Positions 23,277-31,790 of a stretch of DNA of 64,000 nucleotides are shown here, in pieces (the first letter of the stretch is position 1; every line of letters starts with the position of its first letter). Location of the stretch: positions 2,914,001-2,978,000 of the forward strand of contig NZ_LT629793.1 in the NCBI RefSeq assembly GCF_900105735.1, read 5' to 3'. The notes under the pieces are model-generated. The model ran no database searches. It was not told where the DNA came from and was given only the letters and a program-made list of their open reading frames with translations. Made by a program: the position numbers and the translations under genes. The DNA is from Pseudomonas yamanorum (GTDB taxonomy: Bacteria; Pseudomonadota; Gammaproteobacteria; Pseudomonadales; Pseudomonadaceae).

Positions 23277-24801
23277 GCCGGTAACCTTCGGCGAACTCCC
23301 CCTGCGCATCGAAGACGTGCTGGCCTTGGCCAACCGTCAGGCGCCGACTCAACTGCAAGCCGATGCCAAGTACCGCCAGCGTATCGCCAAGGGCGCACAG
23401 TTCCTCGATTCGTTGCTGGACAAGGAAGGCGTGATCTACGGCGTGACCACCGGCTACGGCGACTCGTGCGTGGTGGCGGTGCCGCTGGAGCACGTCGAAG
23501 CGCTGCCCCGCCACCTCTACACGTTCCACGGCTGCGGACTGGGCAAGTTGCTGGACGCGCAAGCCACCCGCGCGGTGCTGGCGGCGCGGTTGCAGTCGCT
23601 GTGCCATGGCGTTTCCGGGGTGCGCGTGGAGTTGCTGGAACGTCTGCATGCGTTCCTGGAATTCGACGTACTGCCGCTGATTCCGGAAGAAGGCTCGGTG
23701 GGCGCCAGCGGTGATTTGACGCCGCTGTCCTACGTGGCCGCGACCTTGTCCGGCGAGCGCGAAGTGCTGTTCCGTGGCGAACGTCGCCAGGCCGCCGACG
23801 TACACCGCGAGCTGGGTTGGGACCCGCTGGTATTGCGCCCGAAAGAAGCTCTCGCATTGATGAACGGCACCGCCGTGATGACTGGCCTCGCCTGCCTGGC
23901 CTTCGCCCGTGCCGACTACCTGCTGCAACTGGCCACGCGCATCACCGCGCTGAACGTGGTGGCGCTGCAAGGCAACCCGGAGCATTTCGACGAGCGCCTG
24001 TTTGCCGCCAAGCCGCACCCAGGGCAGATGCAAGTTGCCGCCTGGCTGCGCAAGGACCTGGCCATCGACGCACCGACCGCGCCGCTGCATCGCCTGCAAG
24101 ACCGTTACTCGCTGCGCTGCGCGCCCCACGTCTTGGGCGTGTTGGCCGACAGCCTGAACTGGCTGCGTTCGTTCATCGAGATCGAACTCAACAGCGCCAA
24201 CGACAACCCGATCATCGACGCTGAAGAAGAGCGCGTGCTGCACGGCGGCCACTTCTACGGCGGCCACATCGCCTTCGCCATGGACAGCCTCAAGACCCTG
24301 GTGGCCAACGTCGCCGACCTGCTGGACCGTCAGCTCGCCCTGCTGGTGGACGTGCGCTACAACCACGGCCTGCCGAGCAATTTGTCCGGTGCGCCAGCCG
24401 AGCGGGCGATGATCAACCACGGCTTCAAGGCCGTGCAGATCGGCACCAGCGCCTGGACCGCCGAAGCGCTGAAAAATACCATGCCGGCCAGCGTGTTCTC
24501 GCGCTCCACCGAGTGCCACAACCAGGACAAGGTGAGCATGGGCACCATCGCCGCCCGCGATGCGATTCGTGTGCTGGAACTGACCGAACAAGTCGCCGCC
24601 GCCACCTTGCTCGCCGCCAACCAGGGCGTATGGCTGCGGGCCCAGGTTGAAGACGCGCGCCCGCTGCCCCCAGCGCTGGCCGCCATGCACATCGAGCTGG
24701 CCAAGGACTTCCCGCCGGTCATCGAAGACCGAGCCCTGGAAGGCGAACTGCGCCTGTGCCTCAAGCGTATTGCCGAGCAACACTGGAGGCTGCATGCGTA
24801 G
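23260..24801 (+). CDS. Aromatic amino acid ammonia-lyase (HAL/TAL/PAL family)
   Basis: A 513-residue MIO-type ammonia-lyase. The cofactor triad Ala149-Ser150-Gly151 sits in GSVGASGDLTPLSY, with the catalytic Tyr in YGVTTGYG (about residue 60) and NSANDNPIID later. The substrate pocket pair is Phe89-His90 (YTFHGCGLG), unlike Ser-His of histidine lyases and His-Leu of the Rhodobacter tyrosine lyase. With no other hut genes around it, a role in histidine breakdown is unlikely; it probably makes the cinnamate or coumarate starter for the polyene. The first codons lie within the acyltransferase gene. Confidence 0.88.
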   Translation: MTTHLEPVTFGELPLRIEDVLALANRQAPTQLQADAKYRQRIAKGAQFLDSLLDKEGVIYGVTTGYGDSCVVAVPLEHVEALPRHLYTFHGCGLGKLLDAQATRAVLAARLQSLCHGVSGVRVELLERLHAFLEFDVLPLIPEEGSVGASGDLTPLSYVAATLSGEREVLFRGERRQAADVHRELGWDPLVLRPKEALALMNGTAVMTGLACLAFARADYLLQLATRITALNVVALQGNPEHFDERLFAAKPHPGQMQVAAWLRKDLAIDAPTAPLHRLQDRYSLRCAPHVLGVLADSLNWLRSFIEIELNSANDNPIIDAEEERVLHGGHFYGGHIAFAMDSLKTLVANVADLLDRQLALLVDVRYNHGLPSNLSGAPAERAMINHGFKAVQIGTSAWTAEALKNTMPASVFSRSTECHNQDKVSMGTIAARDAIRVLELTEQVAAATLLAANQGVWLRAQVEDARPLPPALAAMHIELAKDFPPVIEDRALEGELRLCLKRIAEQHWRLHA

Positions 24802-25219
24802 CCCCGGCGTGTCGCACTGCGACACTGAAATCCTCGTGCCGTTTTTCGACATCGACACCATGAACGTGGTGTGGCACGGGCACTACGTGAAGTACCTGGA
24901 AGTCGCCCGCTGCGCCTTGCTGGACAAGCTCGGCCACAACTACACGGCGATGCTGGAAGCAGGTTACGCCTGGCCGGTGATCGACATGCAGCTGCGCTAT
25001 GTGCGCGGCGCAACCTTCGGCCAGACCATCAACGTACGCGCCAGCCTGGTGGAGTGGGAGAACCGCTTGAAGGTCAATTACCTGATCAGCGACAAGGCCA
25101 CCGGTGAGCGTCTGACTCGCGCCAGCACCGTGCAGGTGGCGGTGGAAATTGCCAGCCGCGAGATGCAGTTGGCATCGCCGAAAGTATTCACTGACGCCAT
25201 AGAGAGAGCCTTGAAATGA
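24794..25219 (+). CDS. Acyl-CoA/ACP thioesterase, 4HBT hotdog family
   Basis: A 141-residue hotdog thioesterase with FFDIDTMNVVWHGHYVKYLE, the 4-hydroxybenzoyl-CoA thioesterase motif (Asp at about residue 20). It probably hydrolyses stalled or finished acyl-thioesters of the pathway. A strong ribosome site (ACTGGAGG) sits just before ATG 24794, inside the end of the lyase gene. The stop overlaps the LolA-like start by ATGA. Confidence 0.88.
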   Translation: MRSPGVSHCDTEILVPFFDIDTMNVVWHGHYVKYLEVARCALLDKLGHNYTAMLEAGYAWPVIDMQLRYVRGATFGQTINVRASLVEWENRLKVNYLISDKATGERLTRASTVQVAVEIASREMQLASPKVFTDAIERALK

Positions 25220-25926
25220 GATTTCCTGTGGGAGCGGGCTTGCTCGCGAAAATCGTCAACGATAACGCAGGCCGCCTGACACCCCGTGGCGCCCTCAGGT
25301 TCTTCGCGAGCAAGTCGAATCGTCGCACCGCCGCTCCCACAGGAATCGCGTTGATGCTGATTTTAGGCATTCCAGGCCTGGCCCACGCCTTCGACCTGCA
25401 ACAACTCAGCGATCAGCTTGCAAAGCCAACGGTGATCCACGGCAACTTCATCCAGGAAAAACACCTGCGCGCCCTGCCGCAGCCGCTGACCAGCAAGGGC
25501 ACCTTCGTCCTGGCCAAGGACCACGGCTTGCTGTGGCTGCTGAAAACCCCGCTGCAACAGGACTACCGTATCAGCGCCAACGGCATCGCCCGGCGTGATG
25601 CCAACGGCTGGCAATTGCTGCCTAACAAGAGTGCCGGTGCCGAGCAGAACCGTTTGTTCCTCGCCGTGTTGCAGGGCGACAGCAGCGGCTTGCAGCGTGA
25701 CTTCGAACTGCAACTACAAGGCGAAGCCACGCAGTGGAAACTCACGTTGATCCCGCGCTCGCTGCTGATCAAGCAGGTGTTCACCCAGATCAATATCGAC
25801 GGCGGCGAGCTGGTGCAAAAAATCGAGCTGCTGGAAACCCAGGGCGACAGCACCGTACTGCGCATGCAGGACAGCACCAGCAGCCAGCCCCTGAGCGACA
25901 CGGAGCAACACGACTTTGCCGAGTGA
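25216..25926 (+). CDS. LolA-like periplasmic lipid carrier with a REP element in its signal-peptide region
   Basis: A LolA-type outer-membrane lipoprotein/lipid carrier: after the signal sequence come FDLQQLSDQLAK, GNFIQEKHLRALPQPL and LLWLLKTPLQQDYRI. The 5' end is strange. The ATGA overlap with the thioesterase marks 25216 as the original start, but codons 4-43 are a full REP palindrome read through in frame. The hydrophobic core of the signal peptide (GIALMLILGIPGLAHA) comes only after it. Either a 236-residue precursor with an unusually long n-region is made, or translation starts further down (for example ATG 25354, with only 11 residues before the AHA cleavage site). In this cluster it should move the polyene lipid across the periplasm. 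Confidence 0.8.
   Translation: MRFPVGAGLLAKIVNDNAGRLTPRGALRFFASKSNRRTAAPTGIALMLILGIPGLAHAFDLQQLSDQLAKPTVIHGNFIQEKHLRALPQPLTSKGTFVLAKDHGLLWLLKTPLQQDYRISANGIARRDANGWQLLPNKSAGAEQNRLFLAVLQGDSSGLQRDFELQLQGEATQWKLTLIPRSLLIKQVFTQINIDGGELVQKIELLETQGDSTVLRMQDSTSSQPLSDTEQHDFAE
25224..25344. repeat. REP/REPIN palindrome inside the LolA-like coding sequence
   Basis: The ends TCCTGTGGGAGCGG (25224-25237) and CCGCTCCCACAGGA (25331-25344) are exact complements, and GGCTTGCTCGCGAA / TTCGCGAGCAAG form the inner arms. The right arm has the extra TCGAATCGTCGCACC block that I recall from another P. fluorescens REP variant. Unlike every other copy in the window it is not between genes. Confidence 0.9.
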
Positions 25927-28234
25927 ACGTTGGTTGCCGCGCCTGTTCCTGATCCTGCTGGTGGCCGTGTTGGCCCTGGCGGGTTGGCAATGGCGCCATG
26001 GCGCGCCGCTGTCGGCGAACCTGATGGAGCTGGTGCCTGGCACCGCGCCGGATGCGCTGGAGATGCGTGCCGAACAACGCATGCAGGAACCACTGAACCG
26101 CGAAATGCTGGTGCTGGTGGGGCATGCCGATCGGCAACAAGCCGTGGCCATGGCGACGCAATTGGGCGAAGCCTGGCAAGCCAGCGGCCTGTTTGAGAAG
26201 GTTCAGTGGAACCTGCAAGCCGACCTGCCGGCCCTGCGTCAGCAGTTGCTGCAAGGCCGCCTCGCGATGCTCTCGGCCAAGGACCGCGAGCAACTGATCG
26301 ACGAGCCCCAGGCGTTTATCCAGCAACGGGTTCAGGCGCTGTTCGACCCGTTCACCGGCTTCAGCCTGGTGCCGAGCCAGGACGATTGGCTGGGCCTCAC
26401 CGGGCGCATCCAGAATAGCCAGCCGCAGCACGGTTCGGTGCAGCTGGATATCGGCAGCGGCGCGTTGATCGCCGATGCCGACGGCAAAAGCTGGGTGCTG
26501 CTGCGGGCGCGCACCACTGGCAATGCCTTCGACATGAAACTGCCGCGGCAAGTGGCTGATCTACTCAAGGCCAGCCGCGAGCAGGCCGACCAGCAAGGTG
26601 CGCAATTGCTCGCGGCCAGCGGCCTGTTGTACGCGGCCAATGGTCAACAGCAGGCGACGCGGGAAATCACCTGGGTCGGCGGCGGCGCGACTGCCGGGAT
26701 CCTGTTATTGCTGCTGTTGGCATTCCGCCGCTGGCGTGTGCTGTTGGCGTTTGTGCCGGTGCTGGTGGGCATGTTGTTTGGTGCGGTGGCCTGTGTGGCG
26801 CTGTTCGGGCATATGCATGTGATCACGCTGGTGCTGGGTTCGAGCCTGATCGGCGTGGCGGTGGATTACCCGCTGCATTACCTGTCCAAGAGCTGGAGCA
26901 TGAGCCCTTGGCGCAGCTGGCCGGCCTTGCGCCTGACCTTGCCGGGCTTGAGCCTGAGCCTGGCCACCAGTTGCATCGGTTACCTGGCGCTGGCGTGGAC
27001 GCCGTTCCCGGCGCTGACGCAAATCGCGGTGTTCTCGGCGGCGGGCCTCGTGGGCGCCTATCTGTCCGCCGTATGCCTGCTGCCGGCCTTGCTCAAGGGC
27101 GTAGAACTGCGTCCGGCCCAATGGCCGCTGCGCATTGCCGAGTTTCTGCTGAGCGTGCGCGAGTCGCTGCTCAAGCGCCTGCCCAGTCCGGTGTTATTGG
27201 TACTGGTGTTGGTGTTTTGCGCAGGCGGCCTATGGCACCTGAACAGCAAAAACGATATCCGCCAGTGGATCGGTGCGCCGCCGCAGTTGCTGCAGGAAGC
27301 CCAGGCCGTTGCGCGGATTACCGGGTTCCAGCCCACCAGCCAGTTCTTTCTGGTACGGGCGGACAATCAACCGCAATTGCTGGAGCGCCAGGCCGCGCTG
27401 AGTCAGCGTCTGGATCAGCTGGTGAACATGGACAAGCTCCAGGGTTACCTCGCGCTCAACCAGTTGGTCAGCCCGCCGGCTGAGCAACAACAGCTGCGTG
27501 AAGCCTTGAACCAACTGCCGCAGTACTGGCAGCCATTGCTGGACCTCGGCGTACCGGCCGCCGCGCTGCAAGCCGAGTTGACCCAGTTGCAGTCACTGCC
27601 CACCGAAGACATCGACGCAGCGCTGGTCGGCCCGCTGGCTGAGCCGTGGCGCACGCTGTGGCTGGGGAATGTCGACGGTGGTGTGGCAGCGATGGTGAGC
27701 CTGCAAGGGTTGAACAATCCGGCCTTGCTGCGGGTACAGGCCCTGGATCTGCCCGGCGTGCAGTTGGTGGACCGCCTGGGCGACTTGAACCAGGTGTTTG
27801 CCGCGACGCAAATCAGCGCCGCCGAATTGAAGTTGATGTCGTGCGTGTTGATCGTACTGTTGCTGATCCTGCCGTTTGGCTTCGGCGGCGCCTTGCGCAT
27901 TGTTGCCCTGCCGTTGCTGGCCGCGCTCTGCAGCCTGGCCAGCCTGGGTTGGCTGGGGCAGCCGCTGACGTTGTTCAGCCTGTTCGGTCTGCTGTTGGTA
28001 ACCGCCATCAGCGTCGACTACGCGATCCTGATGCGTGAACAAATTGGCGGCACCGCCGTGAGCCTGTTGGGCACACTGTTGGCGGCCGTGACTACTTGGC
28101 TATCGTTCGGCCTGCTGGCCATTTCCAGCACGCCGGCGGTGAGTAATTTTGGGCTATCGGTGAGCTTGGGGCTGGCATTCAGCTTCATGCTGGCACCGTG
28201 GGCCGCCCCGTCCGGGACAAGGAAGAAACGATGA
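25916..28234 (+). CDS. MMPL/RND-family exporter
   Basis: A 772-residue inner-membrane transporter of the MMPL branch of RND pumps: one N-terminal helix, a periplasmic loop, five helices (about 245-390), then the same pattern repeated (helix about 422, loop, five helices about 645-765). GVAVDYPLHYLS and ISVDYAILMRE are the paired helix-4 motifs carrying the proton-relay Asp. Exporters of this type lift lipids from the inner membrane, fitting delivery to the LolA-like carrier. The start is TTG 25916, with CGGAG 10 bases upstream, inside the end of the LolA-like gene. Confidence 0.88.
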   Translation: MPSERWLPRLFLILLVAVLALAGWQWRHGAPLSANLMELVPGTAPDALEMRAEQRMQEPLNREMLVLVGHADRQQAVAMATQLGEAWQASGLFEKVQWNLQADLPALRQQLLQGRLAMLSAKDREQLIDEPQAFIQQRVQALFDPFTGFSLVPSQDDWLGLTGRIQNSQPQHGSVQLDIGSGALIADADGKSWVLLRARTTGNAFDMKLPRQVADLLKASREQADQQGAQLLAASGLLYAANGQQQATREITWVGGGATAGILLLLLLAFRRWRVLLAFVPVLVGMLFGAVACVALFGHMHVITLVLGSSLIGVAVDYPLHYLSKSWSMSPWRSWPALRLTLPGLSLSLATSCIGYLALAWTPFPALTQIAVFSAAGLVGAYLSAVCLLPALLKGVELRPAQWPLRIAEFLLSVRESLLKRLPSPVLLVLVLVFCAGGLWHLNSKNDIRQWIGAPPQLLQEAQAVARITGFQPTSQFFLVRADNQPQLLERQAALSQRLDQLVNMDKLQGYLALNQLVSPPAEQQQLREALNQLPQYWQPLLDLGVPAAALQAELTQLQSLPTEDIDAALVGPLAEPWRTLWLGNVDGGVAAMVSLQGLNNPALLRVQALDLPGVQLVDRLGDLNQVFAATQISAAELKLMSCVLIVLLLILPFGFGGALRIVALPLLAALCSLASLGWLGQPLTLFSLFGLLLVTAISVDYAILMREQIGGTAVSLLGTLLAAVTTWLSFGLLAISSTPAVSNFGLSVSLGLAFSFMLAPWAAPSGTRKKR

Positions 28235-28965
28235 GCAGCCAATACCTCAGCAAGAACTACGTCGAAGAAACCAAATTCGGCTTCTGGTTCCTGCGTAGCC
28301 ACACCTGGCAGCACCATGTGCTGCGCGTGGCAATCAACGACCTGCGCAGCCTGTTCAGCGACCCGCTGCCGGTTGCCCCGGTGCTGCTGGACGCTGGCTG
28401 CGGCCAAGGCAAGTCGTTCCAGTACTTGCAGCAGGTGTTCGCCCCCGAGCGCCTGATCGGCCTCGACGCCGACCCACACAGCCTGGACCTGAGCCGCGCC
28501 GAAGCCGCGCGCCAGGGCATCGCCATCGAGTTGATCGGCAGCGACTGCGCGACCCTCGACGTGGCCGACGCCAGCGTCGACGTGCTGTTCTGTCACCAGA
28601 CTTTCCACCACCTGGTAGAACAACATCGCGCCCTGAAAGAGTTCTATCGGGTGCTCAAGCCGGGCGGCTACCTGCTGTTTGCCGAGTCCACCGAGGCCTA
28701 TATCGACACCTGGGTCATTCGCTGGCTGTTTCGTCACCCGATGCATGTGCAGAAAAGCGCCGAGGAGTACCTTGAGATGATTCGCGAGCAGGGCTTTGAG
28801 TTCGGCCCGCAGAACGTCTCGTACCCGTACCTGTGGTGGAGCCGCGCCACCGATTTCGGCCTGCTTGAGCGCTGGGGCCTGCGCCAGCCAAAACCGGCCG
28901 GCCAGCGCGAAGAAACCTTGGTCAACGTGGTTGCCCGTAAACCTCTGGCGAGCACTGAAACATGA
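28231..28965 (+). CDS. SAM-dependent methyltransferase (class I)
   Basis: A 244-residue methyltransferase with the SAM motif LLDAGCGQGKSF (about residues 51-62), acidic LIGLDAD and post-motif LKPGGYLLFAES. In aryl polyenes the aromatic head is often methylated, so tailoring of the ring or of a hydroxyl is likely. ATGA overlaps join it to genes on both sides. Confidence 0.9.
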   Translation: MSSQYLSKNYVEETKFGFWFLRSHTWQHHVLRVAINDLRSLFSDPLPVAPVLLDAGCGQGKSFQYLQQVFAPERLIGLDADPHSLDLSRAEAARQGIAIELIGSDCATLDVADASVDVLFCHQTFHHLVEQHRALKEFYRVLKPGGYLLFAESTEAYIDTWVIRWLFRHPMHVQKSAEEYLEMIREQGFEFGPQNVSYPYLWWSRATDFGLLERWGLRQPKPAGQREETLVNVVARKPLASTET

Positions 28966-29444
28966 TCCGAATGCTGTTGATCGGCTGCTTGTTGCTGCTG
29001 AGCGCCTGCGCCAGCCAGCCGCCGTTGCCGTCGAAAACCCCGGTGCTGAGCCTGCCGTTGCAACTGCATGTGCAGCGCGAACAGGATGGCCAACGCCAGG
29101 ACTGGCTGCTGGTGATGCAACGCGAAGCCGGCGGGATTCGCTGGTCGATGATGGACCCGCTGGGCATTCCCCAGGCTCGGCAGAAGTTGATCAACGGCGC
29201 CTGGCAGGCCGACGGTCTGCTGCCGCCCAATCCCCAAGCGCGAGAGTTGTTTGCCGCTCTGTTGTTCGCCCTCACCTCGGCGGATGAAGTCTCCAAGCTG
29301 TACCCCGGCACCCAGGAAATGGACTTGATCCGTACTCTGCCGTCCCGCTGGAAGATCACCTATCACTCCTCCCTGGTGTTTCGCATGGACGTGATCGGGC
29401 AACACCTGACCTATCGCATCTCGCCGCTTGAGGCTGCACGATGA
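28962..29444 (+). CDS. DUF3261 lipoprotein
   Basis: A 160-residue lipoprotein: signal peptide with lipobox LSAC (Cys17), then a beta-rich domain resembling a LolB-like fold in length and spacing. DUF3261 proteins recur in aryl polyene clusters. With a LolA-like carrier and a transporter nearby, an outer-membrane acceptor role similar to LolB is plausible but unproven. Residue 18 is Ala, so no inner-membrane retention signal (Asp at +2) is present. Confidence 0.82.
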   Translation: MIRMLLIGCLLLLSACASQPPLPSKTPVLSLPLQLHVQREQDGQRQDWLLVMQREAGGIRWSMMDPLGIPQARQKLINGAWQADGLLPPNPQARELFAALLFALTSADEVSKLYPGTQEMDLIRTLPSRWKITYHSSLVFRMDVIGQHLTYRISPLEAAR

Positions 29445-30607
29445 CTGCCTACCTCAATGCCCTCGGCGTGATCTGTGCCCTGGGCCGTGGCAAGCGCGAA
29501 GTCAGCCGCAACCTGTTCGCCGGCGACTGCTCCGGCATGCGCGCCGAAAGCGGCTGGGTGCCGGAGCGTGTGTTGCCGGTGGCGGGCGTAAAGGGTGAAC
29601 TGGCAGCCATCCCGCCCGGGCTGAAATCCCATCACAGCCGTAATAATCAGCTGCTGCTGGAAGCGGCGTTGCAGATTGACGAGGAGATCCGGCAAGCGAT
29701 TCAGACGTTCGGCGCGTCGCGCATTGGCATCGTGCTCGGCACCAGCACCTCGGGCATTGATGAAGCCAGTCGTGGCATCGCCCACTACCTGCGGGAAAAA
29801 AACTTCCCCGGCGACTACGACTACCTGCAACAGGAACTCGGCGCCCCGGCCAATTTCCTCGCCGACTGGCTGCAACTGAGCGGCCCGGCCTATGTGATTT
29901 CCACCGCCTGCACCTCCAGCGCGCGGGCGCTGATGAGTGCCCAGCGCCTGTTGGACCTGGGCGTGTGCGATGCGGTGATTTGCGGTGGCGTCGACACGTT
30001 GTGCAAGCTGACCCTCAATGGCTTTTCGTCCCTGGAAGCAGTGTCGGCACAGCGCTGCAATCCGTTTTCGGTGAACCGCAACGGCATCAATATTGGCGAA
30101 GCCGCCGTGCTGTTCCTGATGAGCAAAACCCCGGCGCCGGTCGCACTGCTGGGCAGCGGTGCCAGTTGCGACGCCCACCACATTTCCGCCCCCGAGCCTA
30201 CCGGCAAGGGTGCGTTGCAAGCGATGCGCAAGGCCCTGACCAGCGCAAAACTGACACCCGGGCAGATCGGTTACCTGAACCTGCATGGCACCGCCACGCA
30301 GCACAATGACGCCATGGAAAGCCTGGCGGTCGCGGCCCTGTTCCCGGACGGCGTAACCTGCTCGTCGACCAAACCCATGACCGGCCACACCCTGGGCGCT
30401 GCCGGCGCGCTGGAAGCGGCGTTCTGCTGGCTGAGCCTGGCGGAAGGCGTAGTGCCGCCCCATGTCTGGGATGGCCAGGCCGACCCCGACCTGCCCGTAC
30501 TGAAGTGGGCGTCGCCCGGCGACGCCCTGGAAAAACGCTGCCTGATGAGCAACTCGTTTGCCTTCGGCGGCAACAACGTCAGCCTGATTATCGGAGACGC
30601 CCCATGA
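29441..30607 (+). CDS. Beta-ketoacyl-ACP synthase (ApeO-like)
   Basis: A 388-residue condensing enzyme with full catalytic triad Cys157 (STACTSSARA), His282 (LHGTAT) and His316 (MTGHTLGAAGA). It should pair with the chain length factor encoded first in the cluster and carry out the malonyl-ACP condensations. It is joined by ATGA overlaps to its neighbours. Confidence 0.92.
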   Translation: MTAYLNALGVICALGRGKREVSRNLFAGDCSGMRAESGWVPERVLPVAGVKGELAAIPPGLKSHHSRNNQLLLEAALQIDEEIRQAIQTFGASRIGIVLGTSTSGIDEASRGIAHYLREKNFPGDYDYLQQELGAPANFLADWLQLSGPAYVISTACTSSARALMSAQRLLDLGVCDAVICGGVDTLCKLTLNGFSSLEAVSAQRCNPFSVNRNGINIGEAAVLFLMSKTPAPVALLGSGASCDAHHISAPEPTGKGALQAMRKALTSAKLTPGQIGYLNLHGTATQHNDAMESLAVAALFPDGVTCSSTKPMTGHTLGAAGALEAAFCWLSLAEGVVPPHVWDGQADPDLPVLKWASPGDALEKRCLMSNSFAFGGNNVSLIIGDAP

Positions 30608-31065
30608 CTGATTGGCCGCTCGCCGAACTGCTGCCCCACGCCGGTGACATGATCCTGATCGATCAGGTCCTGAGCTTTGATGAAGAACAGATCCAGACCC
30701 GCCTGAGGGTCAAGCCCGGCGGTCTTTTCAACCGCGCCGACGGCAGCCTGCCCGCGTGGGTCGGCATTGAGTTGATGGCCCAAAGTGTCGCCGCCTATGC
30801 CGGTTGCCGTGCGCGCCAGAAAGGTGAGGCCGTGGAGTTGGGCTTCCTGCTGGGCACGCGCAAATTCGAGTGCAACGTCGAGCACTTTCCCGCAGGCACC
30901 GAGCTGACCATCCACGGCCTGCGCTCCCTGGAAGACGACAACGGCATGGGTGTGTTCGAATGCCACCTCACCGGCGACGGTATCCAGGCGAGTGCACGCT
31001 TGAACGTATTTCGACCGCCCCAGGCGGCCAACTATTTAGATGAATCGAAGGACACCACGCCATGA
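30604..31065 (+). CDS. Hotdog dehydratase (ApeP-like)
   Basis: A 153-residue dehydratase of the FabZ/ApeP kind: LLPHAGDMILIDQV and WVGIELMAQSVAAYAGC hold the usual His and Glu positions. In the best studied aryl polyene system ApeP works as a heterocomplex with ApeI; here the ApeI-like domain is the tail of the ligase, so the two dehydratase parts would have to meet through that fusion protein. Confidence 0.88.
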   Translation: MTDWPLAELLPHAGDMILIDQVLSFDEEQIQTRLRVKPGGLFNRADGSLPAWVGIELMAQSVAAYAGCRARQKGEAVELGFLLGTRKFECNVEHFPAGTELTIHGLRSLEDDNGMGVFECHLTGDGIQASARLNVFRPPQAANYLDESKDTTP

Positions 31066-31790
31066 CTGAATCCGTATTGGTGACCGGCTCCAGCCGTGGC
31101 ATCGGCCGCGCTATCGCATTGCGCCTGGCCCAGGCCGGGCACGACATCGTGCTGCATTGCCGCAGCGGGCGCGCCGAGGCGGATGCGGTGCAGGTCGAAA
31201 TCGAAGCCCTGGGGCGCAAGGCCCGGGTGTTGCAATTCGATGTGGCGGATCGCGCCAGCTGCAAGGAGATCCTTGAAGCCGACGTGGAAGCAAATGGCGC
31301 GTATTACGGCGTGGTGCTCAATGCAGGCCTGACGCGCGATGGCGCGTTTCCAGCGCTGTCGGAAGACGATTGGGACGTGGTGATGCGTACCAACCTGGAC
31401 GGGTTCTACAACGTATTGCACCCGGTGATGATGCCGATGATTCGTCGTCGCGCCGCCGGGCGAATCGTGTGCATCACGTCAGTGTCCGGGCTGATCGGCA
31501 ACCGTGGCCAGGTCAACTACAGCGCGTCCAAAGCTGGTTTGATCGGCGCCGCCAAGGCCCTGGCCATCGAGCTCGGCAAGCGCAAGATCACCGTCAACTG
31601 CGTGGCCCCCGGGCTGATCGACACCGCGATGCTCGATGAAAACGTACCGGTGGAAGAATTGATGAAAATGATCCCGGCCCAACGCATGGGCACCCCGGAG
31701 GAAGTCGCCGGGGCGGTGAATTTCCTGATGTCGGCGGAAGCCGGCTACATCACCCGCCAAGTGCTGGCCGTGAATGGAGGCCTGTGCTGA
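31062..31790 (+). CDS. 3-oxoacyl-ACP reductase, FabG type (ApeQ-like)
   Basis: A 242-residue short-chain dehydrogenase with NADPH motif GSSRGIGRA (about 9-17), the NAG motif, catalytic Ser in TSVSG and Tyr153-Lys157 in YSASK. It should reduce the 3-keto group in every elongation round. The stop overlaps the next start as TGATG. Confidence 0.92.
   Translation: MTESVLVTGSSRGIGRAIALRLAQAGHDIVLHCRSGRAEADAVQVEIEALGRKARVLQFDVADRASCKEILEADVEANGAYYGVVLNAGLTRDGAFPALSEDDWDVVMRTNLDGFYNVLHPVMMPMIRRRAAGRIVCITSVSGLIGNRGQVNYSASKAGLIGAAKALAIELGKRKITVNCVAPGLIDTAMLDENVPVEELMKMIPAQRMGTPEEVAGAVNFLMSAEAGYITRQVLAVNGGLC

Noticed and set aside
23260..24801. hutH of a histidine utilisation operon
   Set aside because: No hutU, hutI, hutG or hutC nearby, the selectivity residues differ, and the gene overlaps polyene-cluster genes on both sides.
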